Assembly (NCBI GenBank): GCA_900155495.1
Contig: FTLJ01000477.1
Coordinates: 1 to 62,649, forward strand
DNA length: 62,649 bases
Direction: 5' to 3'
DNA from: Porogramme epimiltina
Lineage: Eukaryota > Basidiomycota > Agaricomycetes > Polyporales > Polyporaceae
The translations under genes were made by a program, and so were the position numbers. Numbering within the stretch: the first letter of the stretch is position 1; the number at the start of each line of letters is the position of its first letter. Below are positions 36,397-50,697 of the stretch, one piece after another. The notes beneath the pieces are model-generated. The model was given only the letters and a program-made list of their open reading frames with translations. It was not told the DNA's origin and ran no database searches.

Positions 36397-36652
36397 GGGG
36401 TCGAAAGGAGTGTAAAGCTATAGAAGGAGTAGGATGAGGTCACTGCCAGGTGCTGGCAGCACCAAGTCCCGACTCGCAGCAGGCACTGTCGGGGGCGAGG
36501 CGCCCGTGCTAACCCCGGTGCTGCACGTGACCGCCTCGACACCAAGCTGACGCGTCGCGCTGCACAGTGGACGAGCGCACTGACGCAACGCCTCTCCTCC
36601 TACGCCCACCCTCTCCCTCCACCTACACCCCGCTACACCCTTAATCTTAATT

Positions 36653-38267
<1,615 letters not shown>

Positions 38268-40340
38268 CATGTATATCTCCGCGCTGGCTCGTATTATATT
38301 CCCCTTCTAGTTCCGCTATGAGCATGGATCGTCGGCTTGCACTGCAGCGACGGCAGAAGAGAGGCGCGGTCTTCGCGCTGCAACACTCGAGCGATGGATG
38401 TTGATAGATGTGGCGCGCACGTGTCCAATTGGCTGCTGTGGCCTGTCGTCACTCGCAGCTCGACTTCTCGGGACCCCCGTGCCCCGCCCGTGGGTACCTG
38501 GATGCGGACGTAACTATCGATGCCATCGGTGAGCGCGAGTTTACGTCTACGCCTGATGAGCGTCGGGTTCGTCGATCGTAGAAGGCGACGACGCGCGGTC
38601 CCGCGCTCTGGTGGTCTCGTTCCCGACGCGAGGCGGGCAAGCGACGCCTGTCTCGCCCTGGCGTTCCCCGCAGTTCCCCACACGGCGATCATCCACAGTT
38701 GCCGCGGGAGGCGTCTGGGGCACGTCTAGATCGCAGATCGTAGGAGGAGAGTTGCGATAGACTTTGGTCAGCCGGCGCTCGCGCGTCGCGTCCGTGGGTA
38801 ACGCGACGAATGGGGAGGACGTGTTGCCATTGGAATGGTCGTTGTCAATCATTCCTACGCCTGCTGAGCTAACTCCTCACGGCACATTTCGTGCCTTCCG
38901 GGCTGCGATCTTACACGTATGAATGTGCTGCTCCCCCTAGAATGTGACGCCACAGGCTTCTAGCAATGCCGGTTGGAGAACGGGGTTATGGGGCGTACGT
39001 GCGGTCGAGTACAAGGAAGCAGGCGCCTCGCCAGCGCGTCTCGCGAACTTCGTGACCTTTTGACTCCGTAAAACAACAGCGAGGGAGGTCGTATCCCACC
39101 CGCGTTGCGACGGGTCGTGAGGCGGACGCAAGATTGTCGAGGGCGCCAATATAATACAACAATGCGGGACAATGAACAACACAAGGCGTGGCTCATGGGC
39201 TGCATGTGAGCACACGCGGGCGCCGGCATCCAGGATATGGAGAGGCATTCACGTCGGTGATGGTGGCGTTCCTCGGAGAGCGAGGAAGCCTGGGGCTACT
39301 CGGCTTAGGACCTTCTTAAGACCTGACATATACCGCGCACTCGACCTCCTCCTCTCAGTCCGTCCCCTTCCTTTCCTCTCCCACCCTCTCCCTCTGCGAC
39401 GCTCCGTCCTCGTGTCGGCTCCCCTCGCCGCGCCCGACGCCTGCTTCAGAGGCCCTTCTCGTGGGAGACGCGTTTCCGACGCGTGCTGATGTCGGACGAG
39501 ACGGCTTTACCTCTCGCCCGCCCGTCCGAAAGTTGCGCAGCCGCGTCTTGAGCCGCCCCATCACCTACCCTCCACAGCCATGTCCCCTCCAAAGCTATCG
39601 TCTATAAAAATCGGTTTACCATCGCGTTCTCGAGTGCACGCCGCGTTTTTCTCGTCAGCTGACGCGTCGACGCGTTTAATGGGAGGATGCTGCCCGTATC
39701 GAGAGGATGATGGCGCGGCGCCCCGTGATGGACGGACGGCGAGATAGACGTGCTAGTGAGTGCTTATCCGCTTGTAGGCGCGGCTTAGCCGTCGTCCTTG
39801 ACTGCTCCTTAGCCGTCCAGAGCCACATCCGTCGGCCGCCCTCCTCCAAGTTCCGTCCATCTGCATCAGCACTCCCGCCCGCCGCTATCAACACGCGTTC
39901 GCGACGCGCGACCAAGTGGAGATGGTGGTGGAGATGGTGGTGGAGACCCAAGCCGTCTGGCGCTCGAGGTCGCCCCCGAGTCCGGGCGCGTCTCGCTCGT
40001 TCCTGGGTGGTGCTGGTGGATGTGGACGGCGGGCTGGACGATCGTCGGGGACGCAACCGACGTCACCGAGGGCGGGAGCGTGGGTCCGCGCAAATTAACG
40101 GAACGATCTGGAGGGCGCCTATCTGTGCCGCGTGGGCGGGGCGGGGCGGTGATTGGCTGGAGCAGGGTGGGGACGCATCACGAAAGGGCCTGCCCTAAAC
40201 ACGGAACGTGGCCGGGGTTCTCGCGATGGGGTCGGTCATCACAGGACCGATTCGACCTTGTTAGCTCCCCCCATTGTCCCCCGTACCCTACCTCCTCCTC
40301 TTTTTATTAACCACCCTCCTCTCCTTCAGCCTAGGTCAAT
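38268..40340. other. Long intergenic region, no gene found
   Basis: 2.07 kb between RPT2 and the next gene. Open frames on both strands are Arg/Pro-rich and overlap each other, with no recognised family and no clear splice-linked exons. C-rich leader tracts appear before 40341. A small unrecognised gene or ncRNA cannot be excluded. Confidence 0.45.
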
Positions 40341-42051
40341 ATGCACAAGCAGTGTCCCGCTGCTGTCCCTGCTCTATCTCTCGTCATGCCCCACCCCTCC
40401 CTCCCACGCCGACGCTCGTCTATGCTCTCGTCTGTCTCGGACCCCCACACCCCTCCACCTCGCGACGCTCCCCTTCCCCACCTCCTTTCCCCCGCGTCAA
40501 ATAGGAAGAGCTCAGACAGCTGGAACAGTTCCAATTACGATGGAGCAGACGATTTCGAGTGGGAGTGGAAACCGGAGCAGACGCGTCTGTTGTCTAGGGT
40601 ACGTTTCCCCGACGCGTCTCTCATCCCCCAGGAGGGTTTTTCGCGTTTTTGGCGCGTTCGCGACCCAGTTTCGCACCTCCTGGTCGCGTTCCTCATCTGA
40701 CGCTCGACCACAGACACTAGATGCGCTCCCTGCTCATCTGTTGACACCCTTCAACGGCCCTGTACCCCCCTCCAACTTACTCGATAAGATCGCGAAGGGG
40801 GTAACTTCTCGCAAGAGTCCCGTTGAATGGCCTCACTCCCTCCGCGCAACTCGTGCCAAGATTGTCGAGTTAGCCCGTTTACGCGCGAAAGAGGACACTG
40901 CTAGCGACACCATCGCTGAGGAGGAGACGACCGATCCGGAAGTCCTTGCCCAGATGACCTCAAAGGGGTCCAAAAGGCCCCTCTATAGACAGTCAAGTAT
41001 GGATTTCATGCAGTCCACCAAACTTGACCCTGCAAACGATTCGATTGCGCGGTAAGTTCGAGCGGCTGTCTCTAAGATCTCGGCTAATTTAACGTAATTT
41101 AGTTTGTCGTATCGTCTGCAGCACACTGAACGTATGATTCCCAACCCCGCCTATCCCTATGCTCGCACGTCTCCCCGGCATCGTACTCCCACCATCGCCA
41201 GGACGCTCTCGTCCACGGCGAGCTCCACGACGCTAAACTCCCAGAGTTCTTGCGGTTCTGAGTCTCGGATCCCACGTTTACGGCGGTCATTGTCCTCCAT
41301 TTCCAACACGTCGGATTCCTTCCTCCCGCAACCTGGAGTCGATCCCCGTGTCCAGCGCATCCGCCGTGCCGACTCGTTCGCTGGCTCCGCCCTCTATCCC
41401 CCTGGAACCCCCCTGAAATGCGTGCCATCTTTTGGCTCCCTTTCCAAGCGTAGTTCTGATGCTATGAGTGTCGACTACTCCAACCGATCTGATGTGACCA
41501 CGTCAGACGAGGAGGAGAAACTGCGGAGCAAGAAGGCTAAGAAGGCGAGGGTCAAGGCCTCGTCCCCCACGCCCCCTATGCTGTCACCGCTTACGCCGTC
41601 ACCTGTGAAATCGAAGCAGCTCAGGAGGACCACGAAGCAGATCTCGAAGCCTTCCAGCAACAGTACCCCCAAGGACCCCGCCAGTGCTCGTCGTGCACCC
41701 CGCCAGAAATTTAATGTGCAGCGCAACCCCAGCATCCTAGGTCCCGAGCTTCCCAGAGTCACCTCGCCGATCCCCGAACCGCGCTGCGTCCCCCCGACTC
41801 CTTCCCCTGCGTCCCGTATCACCCGCAAGCTCCCCACTCATGCTTCCCAACTACCCTCCCGCAACACGCCGCCCTACCCGATCTCTTCCCCGTCGACATC
41901 TCCCAAGATGCTCCGTCGTTCGAAAGGCCCTACTCTGGGCCGCTCCGCCGTTGGTCGGAAGATCTCCTTCGGGAGCCTTCCGGCGCCACAGGAGGAAACC
42001 TCCAGCCTTGGTGGCGGCCTCGGTCTGGAAGGCGCGTTCCAGCTTCGTTAA
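40341..42051 (+). CDS. Unrecognised 514-aa Ser/Pro-rich basic protein
   Basis: CDS join(40341..40598, 40714..41051, 41103..42051); introns are 115 and 51 bases, with GTACGT and GTAAGT donors and matching phases. No known domain is recognised. It is rich in Ser, Pro, Thr and Arg and probably mostly disordered. Visible features are an acidic/aromatic patch DDFEWEWKPEQTRLLSR near the end of exon 1, TLDALPAHLLTPFNGPVPPS at the start of exon 2 (the best-ordered block), many SP/TP sites, and a strong basic cluster with KSKKAKKARVK-like composition in exon 3 that could be a nuclear localisation signal. The likely interpretation is a nuclear phosphoprotein of fungal origin, but this is inference from composition only. 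Confidence 0.72.
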
Positions 42052-43215
42052 ATCGCCATCGTCAACGTAGTTTTCGCCGAAACTCCACCCCTCTTTCAAG
42101 CTCCCGTCCGCCAATGTCACCCAAGACGTGTACAATACTCCTCATCAGTGCCGCCGTCGACAACACACTCGTTATTGTGCCTGTACATTTGCTCCAGAAC
42201 CTCGAGGCATTGCCAGATCCTCGTCCTCTCACTCATCCAGTCTCTCGTCGCCGATATCGCCAACGCCCACTCTCCTTCGTATCCCAGGATATCACACACA
42301 CGCTCTCTAGCCCTTTCCCGGAATTTTTGCCTTTCACATCCCTACCTCGACTAACCCAGCCCTGCACGTCTCGCTTGGCCGATCACCCAGCTGCAGAGGG
42401 TCCGTGCGATGCGCGGTGTATAGACCAGCACCCCTGTTGGTTGTACCATGTTGTACTATATGCTCCTCTGCCTCTTCTGTGAAGCTGTCTCCTAGGTCAC
42501 CGTCTTTCCCCCTCATCATTGCCACATTGCCGTTTCGTTCAGAGCTAGCCCCCAGTGTTAATGCCACTCTTCGTGATCATATACTGTTGCTGCTCCTGCT
42601 CGTCATACATCATTGCCACTCTTCCCTCTTTGTCTCTCCATCCATACGCTCATAGATATCTATTTCCTTTTGCTTTCCGTCCCCCACGCAATCCGAGAGC
42701 ACGCGCCTGTGCCGGAGTCCTTCGTTCTTGTGCATACATGCTTTCCCCTCTGTTTCGACTGCTGTGCACGCGCTAGTTGGGATTGTTCGTGTAGTATGTT
42801 TCTGTTTTCCCCCCGCTACTCCGTTGTGTACATGTAGTCCGCTCAATCACACTCCGTTCCGTTGTTGAACTTGCCTGCCTGCCGAGTGTTGCGGGACAGA
42901 CTGTCCTAAACTTTGCAGACAAGACCAAAGAGCGAAAACTCAACCGAAAGGAAACCAACGTCGGACTATGAGCCGACTGGCCAGCAATCACTCGGGTGTG
43001 GGCGTCCGGGAACTCTTCATAGGACGTATGGATGCGCAACGTCACAGCGTAACGCTCTAGCACAGGGGGGAGGGATACAAACGACGGAGCAAGAGGGGAC
43101 AGAGAGACGATCATCCGCCGTCCTGCCCAATTCAACGTTGCACGGTGAGCCGTCAAGCAACGACAGCGAAGACGAGGGCAGAGAGCTCACCGATCCTTCC
43201 TAAGTCCACCTGCGG
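42052..43215. other. Convergent intergenic region
   Basis: 1.16 kb between two convergent genes. Pyrimidine-rich stretches at 42100-42700, no recognised gene; probably long 3' UTRs. Confidence 0.5.
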
Positions 43216-43625
43216 TCATGACGACGCGGCGCCGGCCTTTTCCCTCCGCTCAGCGATCTCGGCGCGCTTCTGCGCGAGGAGGACGGCCGCACGCTGGTCC
43301 CAGTGGTACGCGCAGTAGCCGGCGAAGCCGAAGGCACCCATGGCGATGGCGTGGCCGACGGGGTCTGCGTGTTGGGCGGTAGGCCGGCCAGAGGCACAAC
43401 GAAGGTCCGGGTCGCGCGTCGGGGGACACGTTGCGAGAGAGAGGGACCGTTTGAGACGGGGCAGGGGAGGGGGGACAAAGTTCGTCAGTTCCACAAGAGA
43501 CGAGGGCACAGGAGAGAAGGAGCGGACGCACTGTCGAGAATGGGGCGGCGCTGGATGCCGAGCTGGCCGACGCGTGCGGCGAGCCCGACGAGGGAGAAAC
43601 CGACGATGTTCGCGAAGAGGGACAT
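43216..43625 (-). CDS. Small protein resembling fungal NADH-ubiquinone oxidoreductase 14-kDa subunit
   Basis: CDS complement(join(43216..43364, 43532..43625)), 80 aa. The single intron is 167 bases. One hydrophobic N-terminal stretch (about 1-20) is followed by RVGQLGIQRRPI, a second hydrophobic/aromatic stretch AIAMGAFGFAGYCAYHW, then a charged helix ending KRAEIAERREK. The pattern (QLGI-x2-RP, a Gly-rich TM, then a repeated R/K-E helix) resembles an accessory membrane subunit of fungal mitochondrial complex I. The family call is from remembered pattern only; a generic small mitochondrial or ER protein is the alternative. It is divergent from the TTC9-like gene. Confidence 0.6.
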
Positions 43626-43925
43626 GGGAGGCGGGAGGATGAGTCTGCAGTGGGGAAGGCGGCGCGAATGCAGGGCGCCCCCCGCGTCGCCCGGCGCCGC
43701 GAGCCTGTCCGAGGGCTGGTATTATTCGTTTCTTGGGGGAATTTGCGGGATAAGTTCCGAAAGGGGGTTATCCGCACGCGATAGGCTAGATCCAGATAAG
43801 CGCCTTGCGCCACACCAGAAACGATACTCATAAGGCTGCACGCGTCCCCTGGTACTCGTCCTACCACAGCACCCTAGTTGACCCTAATATCACTCTTCTC
43901 CCCCGTCTTCTCCATCCTCTGAGCC
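43626..43925. promoter_or_regulatory. Divergent promoter between the complex-I-like gene and the TTC9-like gene
   Basis: 300 bases between two divergent start codons. A direct-repeat-like GGGGGAATTTGCGG / GAAAGGGGGTTATCC area near 43735-43775 was noted; no known site was identified. Confidence 0.4.
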
Positions 43926-44965
43926 ATGGAAGCTGACCAAGAGCAGGCTGATGGCCCCAAGCTCGCTGCTGGGGGTGATATCGGCGAGAAGTTCAACGTC
44001 GCGAAAGAGAAGAAGGCGCAAGGAGATGAGGCGTTCAAGAACAGTGATTTGGCCACCGGTGGGTATCCGCTGCCTTCCTAGGTGCTGTACCCTACTGACA
44101 GAAGGCGAACCGCATCTACTCTCATAGCGTTTAGATATTATCATGAGGTGCGCATGACCCGATCACTTATGAGAAGGGGAACTCGAGTTAACGCTACTTC
44201 CGCCACATTAGGCTCTGTTGTTTCTGAAGGGACTGGATAAGTAAGTAGCATCGGAGCTCGCATAAAGCTGACGTCCTGATCGCCACCTCTTCTCAGGAAC
44301 GCGACACAGAAAGCGCTGGGACAACCGGTTCCGTTGCCGCCACCAGTCGATGCTGCGACTCAGTCAGCGGAGGAAAAGCAGAAGACTGAGGCTCGTATCT
44401 CTCCTCACATCGTCGATGAAGGACTGTCACGCTAACATGCTTCGATAGGTCGACTTGCTTGCTGAGAAAATCTATGCAAACATGTCCCAATGTCATCTGA
44501 AGAAGAAGAACTGGAAACGCGCGATCGAGACTGCTGATCAGGTGTGTCCTCAGCCGTTGTTTCTTTCATCCATGTTCCAGCATGGCCGACCCTGCGACCA
44601 AAGGCGCTGCATTACAACCCGAAGAACTATAAGGCGAAATTCCGGAAGGCCAGGGCACTCAAGGAACAGGGCTACTTTGAGAAGGCCGAGAAGATTCTAG
44701 AGGAGCTCATCAAGGACGGCGACCCGAATGGTCTGTTGCGCATATATCAGTGGATATACATCGCTGACGCGTACTCTCGATTCTCAGACAAGGCGGCTTG
44801 TGAAGAGGAGCTCGCGAATGTTCGCGAAAAGGACAAGGAAGTCACCTCCAAGCACAACCAGAAAATGAAGGGTGCGTGTCCGGACTCCGGTCTCACCTTT
44901 TCACATTCTGATATCCTCTCTTAGGTTTCCTCAACAAGGACAAGGTGGATTTGAGTAAAGATTGA
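43926..44965 (+). CDS. TTC9-like tetratricopeptide repeat protein
   Basis: CDS join(43926..44058, 44128..44147, 44212..44240, 44297..44390, 44449..44541, 44604..44730, 44788..44871, 44925..44965), 206 aa. A small TPR protein: the first repeat FNVAKEKKAQGDEAFKNSD then YYHEALLFLKGLD, which is the TTC9 pattern (YHRALLQLRGLD in relatives); a second repeat with YANMSQCHLKKKNWKRAIE; a third with YKAKFRKARALKEQGYFEKA. TPRs bind peptide ends, commonly in Hsp90/FKBP-type co-chaperone systems; the partner here is unknown. Exons 2 and 3 are only 20 and 29 bases. Intron 4 appears to be GC-AG (exon ends ACTGAG, intron starts GCTCGT, branch GCTAAC); the only in-frame GT alternative would leave a 37-base intron. 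Confidence 0.82.
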
Positions 44966-45240
44966 AGAGCCCGCGCGTCCGGGTTCTGTTGCATGGATAG
45001 CTTGTGTATTACTGATCGTCAGACTTTCGTGTACCCCATTGCTGTATCATTGTTGTTCAACTACATTTTCCGTGCTTCGCTCTGACACCTACCGATGACC
45101 ATCGATATCTGGACTCGGCGCTATGGGCACCTTTGACGCGTAACACGGGGCACGTGGTCGCGTATAAGACGCGGTGACCGTAGCGAAGTTCACGCGACCT
45201 TGGATGTTGACCACAACCTACTTTGACCCCCTCCGCCACT

Positions 45241-48200
45241 ATGTCTGCCCCGGAGAAGTTCGCACATAACAGAATAACTCTGGCTATCTTAGCCAGGTAC
45301 TTCCCAGTAGTGTCCACGTTGCGAGAATGCCTGGAAGCGGTCCTCGAAGACGATGGAGCGTGTCTTGGTGATGCTCAGTCGACTGGATCCGAGCAATTCA
45401 CCAAGCTACTTGACTTTTCCTATGTTGCTACGCACTCTCCACTCGCGCACCAGAAGCGTATCCTACCTGTACAACCAATGTCACATATGCATGAGGTCGG
45501 TCGGAGCGCCTATATTCCCACATTCCGTGGACTTACTTGGATTGCAGGTCATAGATCGTGCTCAAGAAAGGCTCTTCCTCAAGACGAAAGGCGGCCGCCC
45601 CTCAAACGTGATAACCTTAGGATATCGAAAAGTACGACTGATGATGCCTACTTCTCGGGCATGTCTCTAACCGGTTTTGGTGTACAAGGCCAATCAACGG
45701 GACGCGAGGAGTAGGATGGGTGCGACGCGTGTGCCACTCACAAACTACTTTGTGAATACATTAATCACAGCGCTTCAGGCGCCAGAGTGGGAGACGCTAC
45801 TTCAGAGGCTGGTTCCACTCCCCGTATCTGTCTAGAGATGGTGCTGATGCTCTTTCGTAGAATCGGCGAGGACGCAATGTTCTATCTCCTGACGGAGACG
45901 TCCGTATTCGTATCTTTGCCTAACGACTGCCTATGCCAAATCACTGGTGATCCAATCTTGCACATGCAGCCACCGGTCTCAACGAACACGGTTCCCGAGG
46001 CAGGTAACGATAACCCTCCTGCGTCCCCACGGGGCATGAAGAGGCGCCTCGTAAGTGAACATGGGAACGGAAGGTCCACGAAACGGCGGAAGAGAGACGA
46101 CGCTCCGAATGTAGACACCTCGGGCAACGCGCGTGGCGACTCTGCAGAGAGGTGCGCATGTGCGGACCGCACGTCAGTCAGTTGACAACTATGCGCTTAC
46201 CTGAACGATGTAGTATTCCGCCTGCAGACGTGGCTTTCTCGCGCTCGAAGATGTTTTACTCGCGTCCGTACTTTGTTCAGCACACTACAAAGATTTTGAT
46301 TGGACTTCCTCCCAAACGTGCGTCTCGCCTTTACAGAGTGAGGGCACCCTCGCTGACACGCTGCGCACACCAAAGACATACTTAACCGCATCTACCCCTC
46401 TTGGCTATCGAAAGCATCCCGAGGACATATCAACCCTGACTCTCGAGCGCGGATGGAGCATGCCAGACATCTCGCGAAATACGTTTTCCCTAGACAGTTT
46501 GGCCTAGCCAATGCGTTTACTATGACCCCTGCGATCAAGTACAACGCGATCAGGCCGGACTGGACGGATAGACAGCAGGAGATCACTGTGAGCACATTTA
46601 CTCCGACAATATGGAATCTCCTCATCCGCCAGCCCTCTAGACCAAAGGCCCTTGCAAGACCCCAAAGCGTCTCAAGCATGTCCTGGACATACTTGAAAAG
46701 ATGACTTGGAGGCATTTCAAGTGCAAGTATAAGCATCTCCTCGACGTCACCTGTCCATCCAAGGTCAAATATTTCATGATGATGGGTTGCGCTTGGCTGA
46801 GAAAACACCGTAGCTTCTAACCGATGATGCTTCTCCATTGGATAAGAGCGTGATATTGGTAAAACCTTCTACGTTCGGTCGCGATCATACACAACTGACT
46901 CCGACATATATACAGGAATTGATGTCAGAGACTTCAATCCAGATACAGACACAGGCTAGTCTAGTAGACAGCAGCATTTCTCTTGATTCAGCAGGTCGAC
47001 CAATGATCGCGTGCGACCAGTCATGGACTCGCGAACAGCAAACAAAGTGTAAACCCCGTTTTGCGGAGTTCGTTTGCAATGTTGGAGAGGTATGGCTTGA
47101 GATCTTCTACGAGCATGTTAAAACGATTGATCACTGCCTAAAAGGTGTTTCGTTACGTCGTCCTAGTTACAAGGACGGTGATCCCAGCGGCATTCTGGGG
47201 GAGCGAAAGCAACTTCAAGGTCGTGATGCAGAGTACGCTACTTCACCCAGCTATCCGACGTAGTGGTGATAGGGTTGACGCTGACTTAGACGTCAAGCAC
47301 ATCATAACTGTTCGCCGCTACGAAACACTCACCGTCCACGCTGCTTTGCAGAACTTTCAGTCATCAGATTGTGAATGGCTGATGCCGCACACTGAGGGAG
47401 CTCTCAAACAAACAAGGGTCTCAGTCACTGATTCGTTGAAAAGGAGGGAGCTTCTGGAAGAGTTTATGTTCTGGTACTTCGAAGCCTTTGTCATTCCTCT
47501 CCTAAAGGTACGTCTCTGTTCTGTCAACCTCACTCGAGCACATCTCAAACACAAGGGCTCCTAGGCAACCTTCTACGTCACCGAATCGTCTGCGTTCAGA
47601 AACCGAGTGTTGTATTTTCGTCACGATGACTGGAATACCCTCTGCAAGCCTCTCGTTGAAAAGCTGAGCATGGACACATTCAGGAAGATAGAACAGGTAC
47701 GTTGATACCTTGGATTGAACAATCAGGTCGTGAAGTCTCCATTAGCATGAAGCAGAAGAAATTCTACGCCAACGCAAACTGGGCTTCTCTTTCGTCCGTC
47801 TACTTCCCAAAGAGACAGGTGTTCGCCCTATCGTCAATCTTCGTCGACGCGTGGATCAGGTACCCTTGTGCCATCCAATGCACTGCACAAACTGATGAAC
47901 CCTTGCACCCGTCATCACAGGAAGGATTCCGGTCGAATCAGTCCATCAACCAGATTTTACAGGCGGCATTCAATATCCTTACATACGAGAAGGTCTGTCA
48001 TATCCAATAGCCCTCAGTGGGAAGCTAAACTTACAATAATCCGTTAGAATCGTGATCCTGATCGCCTGGGAGCAACTGTTTTTGGTCCCAATGAGATATA
48101 TCCAAAGTTGAAAGCGTTCAAGTCCCGCCTGACAGGTGGAAATCGTTTGGCTAAGTTGTAAGGCCAGCAAGCCCTAGGTCGTATTCTACTCTAATGTTTC

Positions 48201-50023
48201 GCTCAGGCCAAAGCTCTACTTTGTTAAGGTCGACGTCCAGGCCTGCTTCGACACGATTGAGCAAACGAAATTGCTGGGGATCCTACGTGATTTGCTGTCA
48301 GAAGTCTGTCTGATATAAGTTCGTTTAATCGGAGCCAGTGATTGAACGAGACGCCTTTACAGGACACCTACATGGTGCAGCGCTACGGGATTATCAATAG
48401 GGTTGGCCGGAAGATACAAAGGAAATACGTGAAGAAGGCTATTCCAGAGGGTTGGTGGACAGTCTGTTTCAGCACCGATCATGTTTACTGAGAATTGTTT
48501 GAACAGACGATCACCCACATTTTCTTGTTCATGCGGCCCAATTGGCAGATGCTCTCCGCAATACAATCTTCGTGGACCAGGTAAGATGCAATCACCTCCA
48601 CAACCACTCGTTGTCTGAATTTCCCTCAGGTAGTATATCCATATTCCCGCACACAAGAGATTATTGCCCTATTAGAAGAGCACATCACAGAGAATATCGT
48701 CAAGATTGGTAGTGGATATTACCGTCAAACCATAGGCATTCCCCAGGGATCGGTGCTCTCTGCCATTCTCTGTTCTTTCTTCTACGGAGATCTGGAGAAG
48801 AAAAAGTTCAAGTTCACCGAAGATCCTGACTGTGTACGCTTCCTTGGCACCGCACATTGTCGTTGACTGATCTTAGGATAGATTCTCATGAGACTGATGG
48901 ACGATTGGTTGTTTGTGTCGGCTGACCGGCAAAAGGCTTCGCGGTTCTACGATATGGTATCTACCGGTATGCATCCAAACCGCCCCGAGTTTGGTGACGT
49001 TGTTTGAATACTAAACGTTATATAGGTCATCCGGAATACGGATGTTTCGTTTCCAAAGAGAAGTCTCTCTTGAACTTCGACCACCCAGACCTCGTCAACA
49101 TCGTCGATCCTAGATCCAAGAGTGAGTGCACCTCAGGGCATCCACAGCTTAGTTCTAACCCGGGGCAGCCTTTCCGTGGTGCGGCTTCGCTATCAACATG
49201 ACAGACCTTTCCGTAACTAGCGATTACACACGCTACCACCCAACTTGTGAGCCAATTCTCTCCCATGCCAGGGCTCATGATCACTAAAGGCCTACCCTTG
49301 ACGTAGATCTGCAAGACTCCCTCACAGTCGACTTTGGCCGGCGTCCGGGTGTCACTTTCTCATACAAGATGATGCAGTACGCCCGTTCACACCAGTAACA
49401 GCCACAGCCTGACCTCACTGCACATCACTACAGACTCGCGAAGGCGAAGAGCCACGTCATCTACACCGACGCGGACCTCAACTCGCGCGACGCAGTGTAC
49501 CTCAGCCTCTACCAGAACTTCACCGTGCTCGCGATGAAGATGCACCACTACCTCCGCCAGTGGGGCCTAAACGTCGCGAAGCACCACGCGTTCGTCCTAG
49601 GCACGTCCTATCCCCCCTCCTTCCGCACAGACACCCCTCCTCACACCGTCCGCACAGGGACCATCCGGCAGTGCGTCCGCTTCACGTACACCTCCGCGCG
49701 GAGCCGCGCCACGCAGCGCCTCGCGCGCAACCACAAAGCCCGCGTCCGCGTCCAAGAGGCCCAGGTCACTTGGTGCGCCTTCCCTTCCTCCCCCCTTCCC
49801 CCCCTTCGCTCTCTTCCGCGCGGCGACGTTGACGTGCCAACCGCCTCGAAGGCTCGGCCTGCACGCCTTCCACACCGTGCTCTCCCGGAAGCCGAACGCG
49901 TACCCGCGGATCATCAAGGCGTTGCGCTTCGAGCTCTCCCTCCCCAAGCACCGGCACTTCAAGAAGCAGTTCCGGGCCGTCGTCGCCGAGGGCCTCTCAA
50001 CCCTCGCCTTGTTGTGCTTCTAG
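45241..50023 (+). CDS. TERT: Telomerase reverse transcriptase (TERT)
   Basis: CDS join(45241..45495, 45548..45631, 45689..45807, 45861..46151, 46214..46317, 46376..46587, 46641..46763, 46814..47089, 47145..47507, 47565..47696, 47746..47859, 47921..47992, 48048..48157, 48207..48303, 48363..48450, 48507..48580, 48630..48833, 48882..48966, 49026..49121, 49169..49246, 49307..49376, 49434..49600, 49658..49772, 49852..50023), 1166 aa. Order: TEN domain (VIDRAQERLF, NVITLGYRK), basic NLS-like linker 213-231, TRBD (KYVFPRQFGLANAF; VIPAAFWGSESNFK), motif T FYVTE (612-616), motifs 1/2 VRLLPKETGVRPIVNLRRR, motif A FVKVDVQACFDTI with Asp761, motif B IPQGSVLSAILC, motif C LMRLMDDWLFVS with Asp913/Asp914, motif E FPWCGFAIN, then the thumb. 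Two introns (after exons 3 and 22) appear to be GC-AG. All three catalytic aspartates are present, so it should be active. Confidence 0.93.
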
Positions 50024-50697
50024 CGCGATTATAGGGAGCTTGTGATTCGAACGGAGCATTCCGTACCCGCCGTGCATGGCGGACATGTCATGTCCGCGGA
50101 AGAAGGAAGAGGTCCGGCAGACAAGGAGCGAAGTGTCCGGGTACTCGCGGGTCAACAAACACGATTAGTCCAGGCGGGTGCATACATGAGATATACCACT
50201 GATACATATCCTGTTGGGGAGGCGAGAAGGGCTGAGAGGCGCGAGAGAGGAGAGACGGAGATAGACGATGGGAGCCGGCGGGACGGAATAATAATCGAAG
50301 GAGTAAAAACAAAGACAAGGGAGACAGACAGACATGAGAGAGAGAGAAGGACGGGAAAGGGGGGACTCTCGTACAACCCGATGGGGACACGCGCGGAGCT
50401 GACGCTTGACTTGGAAAGACAAGAACAAAGGTATAGGCGGCAGAGCACGCGCAAAGGGGTGATGGGGGACATTCGTACTGCGCAAACGATGGTGTGGAGG
50501 GCGGAGAGACAGGGATACGGAAACAAGATATCACATGGAGGGGAATCAAAGAGTGGGCATCAAAGATCGTGTAGATATAGTCGGAGGGGTAACACTAGTA
50601 GTCGAAAAAGGAGTGTGCGTTGATCGTAGGCGGCAGCGTGAATGATACGAGAGGGAAACGAGAGCCAGAGAGAAATCGCGAAAGGGGGAGACGTCGT
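50024..50697. other. Convergent intergenic region with a purine-rich plus strand
   Basis: 674 bases between the stop codons of TERT and the RasGAP gene. The plus strand is strongly purine-rich over about 50215-50375 (repeated GAGAGA, GGGAGA runs). No gene recognised. Confidence 0.5.

Noticed and set aside
47236..47300. Possible extra intron in TERT exon 9 after AACTTCAAG
   Set aside because: The frame stays open and no acceptor restores phase; the extra residues between the WGS and KHIIT blocks are within the length range I would expect for TERT.
50035..50060. tRNA B-box-like GATTCGAAC
   Set aside because: No matching A box, acceptor stem or anticodon arm could be folded around it; the same holds for GGTTCGAGC near 59895.
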